From Methanomethylovorans sp. (GTDB lineage Archaea > Halobacteriota > Methanosarcinia > Methanosarcinales > Methanosarcinaceae), in NCBI GenBank assembly GCA_020854785.1, contig JAHFZE010000213.1, positions 1 through 10,913 on the forward strand: a stretch of DNA of 10,913 nucleotides. Reading direction: 5' to 3'. The translations under genes and the position numbers were made by a program. The notes beneath the pieces are model-generated. The model was not told the origin of the DNA, did no database searches, and saw only the letters and a program-made list of their open reading frames with translations. This document shows, piece after piece, positions 6,045 to 10,913 of the stretch. Numbering within the stretch: the stretch's first letter is position 1; each line of letters starts with the position of its first letter.

Positions 6045-6512
6045 TCACTCCATGTTTGGGAACATGTCCGCCAGCACTTTTGAATAGATCCTGCTTATGT
6101 CACACCCAATTTCCCTGGCAACTAAAAGTGCCGCTATCTCGATATCCACCATGTCCCCCAGGCTTTCCTGTTTTCTGCTTATCAGAGCAGCCACATTTCG
6201 ATTATCCATACCTGAACAGGCAGCGATCATGGCCATGATCTGTTCTATCAGGGGTCTCTCATGGAATATTCTTTCCGAAGGACGAAAACCGCGGGGTATC
6301 TCCACTTTTCCTATATCGAATGTCGGGGCCAGCTTATTATCGTCCACCTCCAATAAGCGCAGGGCAAGAGCTGTATCCCTGACCTTTGACGCATTCTCAG
6401 GTGACATCCATTTCAGGCCGAAAGAAAGGGCAAACTCAAAATCCCTTATAGAAATGCGATCAGCAGCATGCTGTTTGAAAGGTGCTGATACAACGTACAG
6501 GAACTCATCCAT
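6045..6512 (-). CDS. DUF2240-family archaeal protein of unknown function
   Basis: A 155-residue soluble protein resembling archaeal DUF2240 proteins. The N-terminal half (VVSAPFKQHAADRISIRDFEFALSF, then LKWMSPENASKVRDTALALRLLE, then PTFDIGKVEIPRGFRPSE) reads like a winged-helix-type helical domain followed by a short strand region. The C-terminal half is helical and contains the RKQESLGDMVDIEIAALLVARE segment common in the family. No catalytic motif, membrane segment or zinc site is visible. The ATG shares one base with the stop codon of the gene upstream (TGATG), so the two proteins are made together and may act together. A DNA- or RNA-binding role is conceivable from the fold impression only. 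Family assignment is from memory of related archaeal sequences. Confidence 0.75.
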   Translation of the reverse strand: MDEFLYVVSAPFKQHAADRISIRDFEFALSFGLKWMSPENASKVRDTALALRLLEVDDNKLAPTFDIGKVEIPRGFRPSERIFHERPLIEQIMAMIAACSGMDNRNVAALISRKQESLGDMVDIEIAALLVAREIGCDISRIYSKVLADMFPNME

Positions 6513-6991
6513 CAGGATCCGCGCCTAATTTCCTCTATGATGGTATCCGCAACTCTTCCGGCTTCAGTCCTGCCGGGCCCTTCTATCCTGTGTATCTGCA
6601 GTACGAGCACCTCGTTCTCAAGCAGGGCACGTACAAGGTAAGTATCTCCTCTGAAAGGCACACGATTATATTTCCCATCCAGGTAACTGTAATTAAGGAC
6701 CACCTTGAAATCTATCATACCCTCCTTTTCGATCGTGTCGATCATCTGATCCACATTCTTGTAGTTAAGGGGCTCAAAGTCCACTCCATTACGCACAATC
6801 TCCACACTGATCTCCCTTTTTGCCTGGATCCGGTGCCCTCTCTGCACTACAGATTCGGTGACGAACATCCCGAATTTCCCATTCATGTTCGCCATTACTT
6901 TTACAAGATAGGGAAGGTCCGAATGGTATCGGTACTTCTGTTCGAACTCGATCTCCCTATGAGGGAACTTGTGATATATGCGCTTTCTCAT
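6512..6991 (-). CDS. Conserved-looking archaeal hypothetical protein, 159 residues
   Basis: I do not recognise a named family. The protein is soluble, starts with a basic segment (RKRIYHKFPHREIEFEQKY), and then alternates short predicted strands: MANMNGKFGMFVTESVV, IQAKREISVEIVRNG and MIDFKVVLNYSYLDGKYN. It closes with a strand-rich LVRALLENEVLVLQIHRIEGPGR region and a terminal helix. It has no cysteine, no signal peptide and no membrane segment. The pattern suggests a beta-rich domain, but that is inference. It lies 53 bases after serA and overlaps the DUF2240-like gene by one base, so it is a real translated gene by context. The probable ribosome site is AGGT at 6999-7002, seven bases before the ATG, which falls inside an RNA stem candidate (see findings). 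Confidence 0.85.
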   Translation of the reverse strand: MRKRIYHKFPHREIEFEQKYRYHSDLPYLVKVMANMNGKFGMFVTESVVQRGHRIQAKREISVEIVRNGVDFEPLNYKNVDQMIDTIEKEGMIDFKVVLNYSYLDGKYNRVPFRGDTYLVRALLENEVLVLQIHRIEGPGRTEAGRVADTIIEEIRRGS

Positions 6992-6997
6992 GGTTAG

Positions 6998-7039
6998 GAC
7001 CTGGAATAGGTCATATTACCAATAGTTTGATAGACCTAT
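6998..7039 (-). promoter_or_regulatory. Possible alternative-pairing RNA element between serA and the 159-residue gene
   Basis: Read on the minus strand there are three segments: ATAGGTC (7033-7039), GACCTAT (7006-7012) and AGGTC (6998-7002). The middle one can pair with the first (7 bp, 20-base loop) or through GACCT with the third (5 bp, 5-base loop). The third contains the AGGT that is the only plausible Shine-Dalgarno site for the next gene. The pairs are mutually exclusive. The stems are short, so chance is a real possibility. Confidence 0.3.
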
Positions 7040-7044
7040 GGCTT

Positions 7045-8616
7045 TCAGAGCTTGACAAGTTTCGCTGTTAATATCCCATCAACGCTACGCATTTCTTCCA
7101 GAATGGCAGGAGATACTTCGGAATCTACGTTAAGGGTCATGATAGTAACTCCCCCGATAGCTGCTCTGCCAACCTGCATGCCCGATATGTTGATGTTGTT
7201 CTTTCCAAGCACCATGCAGCAAGGACCTATCACATTAGGTCTGTTGATGTGCTTTGCAACTATCATATAACCGGATGGGACTATATCCACACGCTCTCCG
7301 TCAATTCCAATGATCCGGGCTTCGTTTCCTATTATGGTCCCGGCAATGGATACGGATTCACCATTATTGCTAAGTTTGATCTGGATCTCAGAGCCCCGTT
7401 CTCCTGAAGTTTCGGATCTGCTCTCTATCACTTCGATCTTCCTTGATCTTGCAAGTGCAGGAGCGTTCACATAGTTCACACTGGAACCCAGGGCATTCTG
7501 CAGCATTCCCTTCAAAGCGGCAACTGTAACCGGCCTGGTGTCCTTCTCAGCGATCTCTCCGTTATATGATATCTCCACTTTCTCATAGCTGGTGCCAAGC
7601 AGCTGGGCACAGACATCCGCCATGGTCTCTGCAAGATCTATATAAGGCGCAAGAACCCTCAGCACTTCCGGTTTTACGGAAGGTATATTGATCGCGTTCT
7701 TTGCCGTCCCGCCATTAAGTACTGAGATCACTTCCTCTGCGATAGTGATAGCCACATTTACCTGCGCTTCCTCGGTGGATGCTCCCAGGTGCGGGGTCAT
7801 GATAAGATTGTCACAATCGAGCAAAGGGCTGCCCTTTGGAGGTTCGTTGACGAACACATCAAGTGCCGCCCCTGTGATCCGTCCGCTCTTGAGGGCCTCG
7901 GCTAGAGCTTCTTCATTGATGATGCCTCCGCGGGCACAATTGATGACCCTTGCAGTTCTCTTCATGACATTGAACTCTTCAGTATCAAGGATGTTCCTGG
8001 TCTCTTTCGTAAGTGGTGTATGCACTGTAATGAAGTCTGCATTCTCTGCGATCTCCTTTACTGTGGCCAGTTTTATTCCAAGCTCCTGTGCTTTTTCTTT
8101 TGATATGTAGGGATCATATCCCATTATGGTCATGTTCAGGCCCTGTGCCCTTTTAGCAACTTCCGTCCCAATACGTCCCAGACCGATAACCCCCAGCACC
8201 TTGCCGTTGACCTCCACACCCATGAAATTCTTACGTTCCCATTTTCCTGCCTTCATTGAAGCGTTTGCCTGCGGTATGTTCCTTGCCATGGACATCATCA
8301 TGGCAATAGTGTGCTCTGCAGCAGAAAGCATATTTCCTTCTGGTGCATTGGTAACGATTATGCCTTTTTCAGTAGCTGCTTCAACATCGACATTGTCAAC
8401 CCCCACTCCTGCCCGGCCTATGATCTTGAGATTCCTGGTAGCTCCGATAACCTTTCTCGTGACCTGTGTTCCACTGCGGATGACAAGAGCATCATAGTTG
8501 ACTATCTTTGCTGACAGCTCGCTTTCGGACAAGCCCGTGATAACATCTACATCAAAATGTTTCTGGAGCATTGCCAAGCCTTCCTCGGATAAGGGATCAC
8601 TGACTAATATCTTCAT
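7045..8616 (-). CDS. serA: D-3-phosphoglycerate dehydrogenase (long form with ACT domain)
   Basis: Oxidises 3-phosphoglycerate to 3-phosphohydroxypyruvate with NAD, the first committed step of serine synthesis. The 523 residues match the long (type 1) form. Residues 1 to about 310 are the catalytic and Rossmann domains, with GLGRIG (145-150) for NAD binding. The catalytic set is Arg229 in NCARGG, Glu258 in NEPP and His276 in TPHLGAST. About 315-450 is the intervening allosteric substrate-binding domain. The last 70 residues, from about 454, form an ACT domain (RPNVIGPCCMVLGKNNINISGMQVGR) that usually senses serine. The start ATG has AGGAG eight bases upstream. A TATA-like box at 8715-8722 and a leader with an inverted repeat precede it. 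No other serine pathway gene (serB, serC) is nearby. Confidence 0.96.
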   Translation of the reverse strand: MKILVSDPLSEEGLAMLQKHFDVDVITGLSESELSAKIVNYDALVIRSGTQVTRKVIGATRNLKIIGRAGVGVDNVDVEAATEKGIIVTNAPEGNMLSAAEHTIAMMMSMARNIPQANASMKAGKWERKNFMGVEVNGKVLGVIGLGRIGTEVAKRAQGLNMTIMGYDPYISKEKAQELGIKLATVKEIAENADFITVHTPLTKETRNILDTEEFNVMKRTARVINCARGGIINEEALAEALKSGRITGAALDVFVNEPPKGSPLLDCDNLIMTPHLGASTEEAQVNVAITIAEEVISVLNGGTAKNAINIPSVKPEVLRVLAPYIDLAETMADVCAQLLGTSYEKVEISYNGEIAEKDTRPVTVAALKGMLQNALGSSVNYVNAPALARSRKIEVIESRSETSGERGSEIQIKLSNNGESVSIAGTIIGNEARIIGIDGERVDIVPSGYMIVAKHINRPNVIGPCCMVLGKNNINISGMQVGRAAIGGVTIMTLNVDSEVSPAILEEMRSVDGILTAKLVKL

Positions 8617-8653
8617 CTGTATGTCTCCTGTAAATGGATGATATGGTCATGGC

Positions 8654-8693
8654 GACTTAAGCCAATTTCCACCTGTTTGCAGTATGTTAAGTC
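8654..8693. repeat. 7-bp inverted repeat in the serA leader
   Basis: GACTTAA (8654-8660) and TTAAGTC (8687-8693) are perfectly complementary across 26 bases. With the TATA box at 8715-8722, transcription should start near 8692, so the first arm would be the very 5' end of the mRNA and the repeat would fold as a terminal stem with a 26-base loop. It ends about 38 bases before the serA ATG and leaves the AGGAG site free. Confidence 0.4.
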
Positions 8694-8714
8694 CAACTCT
8701 AACTACCATGCAAG

Positions 8715-8722
8715 TATATTTA
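8715..8722 (-). promoter_or_regulatory. Candidate TATA box for serA
   Basis: Minus-strand TAAATATA, about 100 bases before the serA ATG in the 215-base alaX-serA gap. It is the best TATA match there and gives a predicted leader of about 75 bases. The rest of the gap (8617-8831) shows no gene longer than a few codons with supporting signals. Confidence 0.5.
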
Positions 8723-8751
8723 GCAGTTGTTATTACAGCAATACACCTGAA

Positions 8752-8776
8752 AAGATATTGTACATACATATATCTT
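8752..8776 (-). terminator. Weak hairpin downstream of alaX, possible terminator
   Basis: AAGATAT and ATATCTT form a 7-bp stem with an 11-base loop, followed on the minus strand by TT then C (ATATCTTTTC). It lies about 55 bases after the alaX stop. The stem is AT-only apart from one GC pair and the U-run is short, so termination is uncertain. Confidence 0.25.
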
Positions 8777-8831
8777 CCTTATAGGAGGCTCATATCCAGC
8801 CCATATCTGTACGCGTATTCCCGGAACAGCA

Positions 8832-9539
8832 CTATTCTCTGAAACGAAAATAGACACGCCTGTTGTTCTTGCCTTTATTTTCGGCCTTGAATACATCTAT
8901 GTGCGGTATTTCTCCGGTACTGGCAACATGTGTTCCTCCACAGGCCTGCCTGTCAATGCCAGGGATTGTGATAACTCTTATGTAAAGGACTTCCGGGGGA
9001 AAAGCATCTTTAAGTTTTACCACCGAAGGTATCCTGAAGGCTTCTTCACGGTCCATTGTTTCAATGCTGACAGGAATGTTCCTGTCTATCACGTCGTTGA
9101 CCTTTGCTTCATAGGCCTTGAGTTGTTCCCTGTCGAACTCCTCCAGGGAGAAATCCACACGCGTCTTATCCTCTGATAATTGGTTACCGCTTATCTTAGC
9201 ACCGGTCTCGTTATGTATGATAGCGCTCAGGATATGACATGCTGTGTGGTAGCGCATCAGCAGGTATCTCCGGTCCCAGTCGATAACCCCCCGTACCGTA
9301 TCTCCCTTTTTTAGTCCGGTTATCCCTATTTCATGATATACTCTCCCATCGGCTTTCCTCACGCCTGTAACCGGATATCCTTTACCGGCGCAGTACAGAA
9401 AGCCGGTATCAGGAGGCTGTCCTCCGGCCTCGGGGTAGAATGCTGTCCTATCCAGTAAGATGTATCGTTCATCGACCACATCTTCAACTAAGGCATCGAA
9501 CTCTTTGAGATAACAGTCGCTAAAATACAGTTCTTCCAT
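8832..9539 (-). CDS. alaX: Alanyl-tRNA editing protein AlaX (AlaX-M type)
   Basis: Freestanding trans-editing enzyme that removes wrongly attached serine (and possibly glycine) from tRNA-Ala, related to the editing domain of alanyl-tRNA synthetase. In 235 residues the four zinc ligands are in place: His98 and His102 in HTACH, Cys200 and His204 in CGGTH. The glycine pair in AFYPEAGGQPPDTG (33-46) is the mark of the medium (AlaX-M) class, and the length is close to that class. It lies upstream of serA on the same strand, so a serine-mischarging corrector is next to a serine biosynthesis gene. A TATA-like sequence about 25 bases before the ATG, with no ribosome site, suggests a leaderless mRNA. 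It is divergent from the transporter. Confidence 0.94.
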   Translation of the reverse strand: MEELYFSDCYLKEFDALVEDVVDERYILLDRTAFYPEAGGQPPDTGFLYCAGKGYPVTGVRKADGRVYHEIGITGLKKGDTVRGVIDWDRRYLLMRYHTACHILSAIIHNETGAKISGNQLSEDKTRVDFSLEEFDREQLKAYEAKVNDVIDRNIPVSIETMDREEAFRIPSVVKLKDAFPPEVLYIRVITIPGIDRQACGGTHVASTGEIPHIDVFKAENKGKNNRRVYFRFRE

Positions 9540-9560
9540 GCCTATGAATGATGAGGTATA

Positions 9561-9568
9561 ACATAAAT
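9561..9568 (-). promoter_or_regulatory. Candidate TATA box of alaX, probably leaderless
   Basis: Minus-strand ATTTATGT is preceded by AGAAACAG, a fair BRE. The box is centred about 25 bases before the alaX ATG (9539), so transcription should begin at or next to the start codon. The bases between carry no Shine-Dalgarno sequence, which fits. Confidence 0.5.
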
Positions 9569-9590
9569 CTGTTTCTTATGTACCATCTGC

Positions 9591-9604
9591 AAAATTTTTA
9601 ATAT
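9591..9604 (+). promoter_or_regulatory. Candidate TATA box of the MFS transporter, probably leaderless
   Basis: AAAATTTTTAATAT on the plus strand is centred about 30 bases before the ATG at 9628, so the transcript would start at or only a few bases before the start codon. No Shine-Dalgarno sequence precedes the ATG. The divergent alaX box is 23 bases away. Confidence 0.5.
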
Positions 9605-9627
9605 CAGCAAGTTCCATATATTGATTG

Positions 9628-10913
9628 ATGGCGGAACCCAAGATCTCTATATATCCTCTGCTCGCTGTCAACTTCATCGGTACCCTTGGACTAAGCCTGG
9701 TTCTCCCTTTCCTTATATTCCTTGTGGAAAGGTTCGGAGGCAATGCTATCATCTATGGTCTTGCAGCTTCAATGTACCCTGTCTTTCAGCTAGTGGGAGG
9801 ACCGTTGCTTGGAAGATGGTCAGATATATATGGCCGTAAAAAGGTCCTGTTCCTAAGCCAGGTGGGTACATTTATTTCCTGGCTCATTTTTCTGGCAGCT
9901 ATGCTCATTCCCATTACCAGGATAGCCGACGTGAGATCAGGCGTGCTGGGCACTTTCGTCCTCACCCTGCCCTTGCTGCTCATATTCATAGCCCGGGCCT
10001 TTGATGGTCTGACAGGCGGAAATGTATCCGTTGCCAATGCCTATCTTGCTGACATCACTGAGGACAAGGACAGGAGCAGCGTATATGGTAAGCTTTCGGT
10101 TTCAACGAACCTGGGCTTCATATTCGGACCGGCGCCTGCAGGCATACTGAGCGTTACAGTGTACGGTGAGATCCTGCCTGTGATCGCTGCAGTCCTGATA
10201 TCGTTCGCAGGAATATTGATGATAGCTTTTCTTGTGCCGGAGCCCAGGACACATGGCTTGCATGACCCTCAGGTCCAGGGTGATGAAGCGCAACACACGG
10301 AGATGCAGGCCGGAACATCGAACAGCACAAATAAACCCGGCTTTATGGAAGTGATAAGGATGCAAGGTATTTTCAGCCTTTTACTTATCTATTTCCTTAT
10401 TTTCCTCGGTTACAATATATTCTATACGGCCTTTCCGGTACATGCCGCAAATAACCTCACATGGAATGCAGCTACCCTTGGCCTGTATTTTTCTGCGCTC
10501 AGCCTGCTGCTTGTTGTTGTTGAAGGTCCTGTGCTCTCATGGGCCAGTAAAAGATATTCCGATGCAGCATTGTTCACTTTTGGCAGCTTCGTTCTATGCA
10601 TTAATTTCATGCTGCTGGTTTTCGGTACTGATCTTATCACATACTGTGCATTGGTTTTCTTTGCAGTGGGGAACGGGTTTATGTGGCCTTCATTGATGTC
10701 CATACTGTCCAAAACAGCTAAAAAGGAATATCAAGGGGCTGTACAGGGTGCATCTACCAGTTTCATCGGTCTTGCCAGCATCATAGGGCTTGTAGCAGGA
10801 GGCTTCATGTTCTCTTTCTTTGATGCAGGTACCTTCCTCATAGCAGGCGCTATGATATTTGGTGTTTTCCTGCTGTCCTTTAAGATGGAACCTTTTAAAA
10901 AGAGGACACAGGA
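9628..10913 (+). CDS. Major facilitator superfamily transporter, probably a drug/H+ antiporter type (3' end outside window)
   Basis: Polytopic inner-membrane carrier; 428 codons are visible and the frame is open at the window edge, so at most a short tail is probably missing. The first membrane segment begins at about residue 8 (YPLLAVNFIGTLGLSLVLPF). The loop 2-3 signature (motif A) is GPLLGRWSDIYGRKK (58-72) with Asp66 and Arg70. The GFIFGPAPAG segment near residue 170 resembles motif C of antiporters. A hydrophilic central loop of about 45 residues (near 210-255) separates the six-helix halves, and the second half again shows hydrophobic segments up to a basic end (EPFKKRTQ). Substrate cannot be told; TetA-like efflux is the nearest general resemblance. 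The ATG is chosen because a TATA box stands at leaderless distance. Confidence 0.88.
   Translation, partial: MAEPKISIYPLLAVNFIGTLGLSLVLPFLIFLVERFGGNAIIYGLAASMYPVFQLVGGPLLGRWSDIYGRKKVLFLSQVGTFISWLIFLAAMLIPITRIADVRSGVLGTFVLTLPLLLIFIARAFDGLTGGNVSVANAYLADITEDKDRSSVYGKLSVSTNLGFIFGPAPAGILSVTVYGEILPVIAAVLISFAGILMIAFLVPEPRTHGLHDPQVQGDEAQHTEMQAGTSNSTNKPGFMEVIRMQGIFSLLLIYFLIFLGYNIFYTAFPVHAANNLTWNAATLGLYFSALSLLLVVVEGPVLSWASKRYSDAALFTFGSFVLCINFMLLVFGTDLITYCALVFFAVGNGFMWPSLMSILSKTAKKEYQGAVQGASTSFIGLASIIGLVAGGFMFSFFDAGTFLIAGAMIFGVFLLSFKMEPFKKRTQ

Noticed and set aside
7052..8514. Plus-strand frames within serA (for example 7688-8110 and 8126-8497)
   Set aside because: They are antisense to a full-length gene with intact catalytic residues, and the Ala/Ser/Val-rich translations are typical shadows.
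8752..8776. Considered as an operator or mobile-element end
   Set aside because: No second copy, target duplication or transposase is present; a weak AT-rich hairpin after alaX is the simpler reading.
8784..8836. 17-codon minus-strand frame (GTG start) just after alaX with a protein-like look
   Set aside because: It is very short, overlaps the alaX end, has no ribosome site and a stop codon lies a few codons upstream in frame; chance is the better explanation.
1..10913. CRISPR array, prophage, transposon or defence system
   Set aside because: No regularly spaced direct repeats, integrase, transposase or defence-type genes were found; all recognisable genes are core archaeal or transport functions.

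Overview
The window comes from an archaeal chromosome, most probably a methanogen of the Methanosarcinales (Methanosarcinaceae-like). The evidence is a ribosomal protein / RNA polymerase cluster with archaea-only subunits (L18e, RpoN, RpoK), archaeal mevalonate-pathway genes that include isopentenyl phosphate kinase, TATA-type promoters, and a proline tRNA whose intron is bounded by a textbook bulge-helix-bulge. Genus is not decided. Nearly everything lies on the minus strand, so the biological reading order runs from high to low coordinates; one transporter at the right edge points the other way.

Layout, right to left. 9628-10913 (+): a major facilitator superfamily transporter, cut by the window edge. 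8832-9539 (-): alaX, a freestanding alanyl-tRNA editing protein, divergent from the transporter; both promoters sit so close to the start codons that leaderless mRNAs are likely. 7045-8616 (-): serA (serine biosynthesis), preceded by a leader with a long-span inverted repeat. 6512-6991 and 6045-6512 (-): an unrecognised 159-residue protein and a DUF2240-like protein, with overlapping stop and start codons.

4473-5901 (-): rpl18e, rpl13, rps9 and rpoN, tightly packed with good Shine-Dalgarno sites and a probable promoter near 6026-6033. The rpoN stop codon directly abuts an intron-containing tRNA-Pro(CGG) at 4375-4472. After a roughly 200-base spacer with promoter-like sites come rpoK (TTG start) and rps2.

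1-3243 (-): a MEMO1-family protein, mevalonate kinase, isopentenyl phosphate kinase and the N-terminal two thirds of type 2 isopentenyl-diphosphate isomerase. These join ribosome and polymerase synthesis to isoprenoid (membrane lipid) precursor synthesis, an arrangement known from other archaea. The three enzymes cover mevalonate phosphorylation, the final phosphorylation to IPP, and IPP/DMAPP isomerisation. The intermediate steps are not encoded here.

No mobile element, CRISPR array or phage gene was seen. Most coding content is ordinary core archaeal machinery. The less expected signals are in the spacers: the tRNA-mRNA junction, several inverted repeats at predicted transcription starts, and two places where alternative RNA pairings could hide a ribosome binding site. 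No intergenic stretch exceeds 300 bases.
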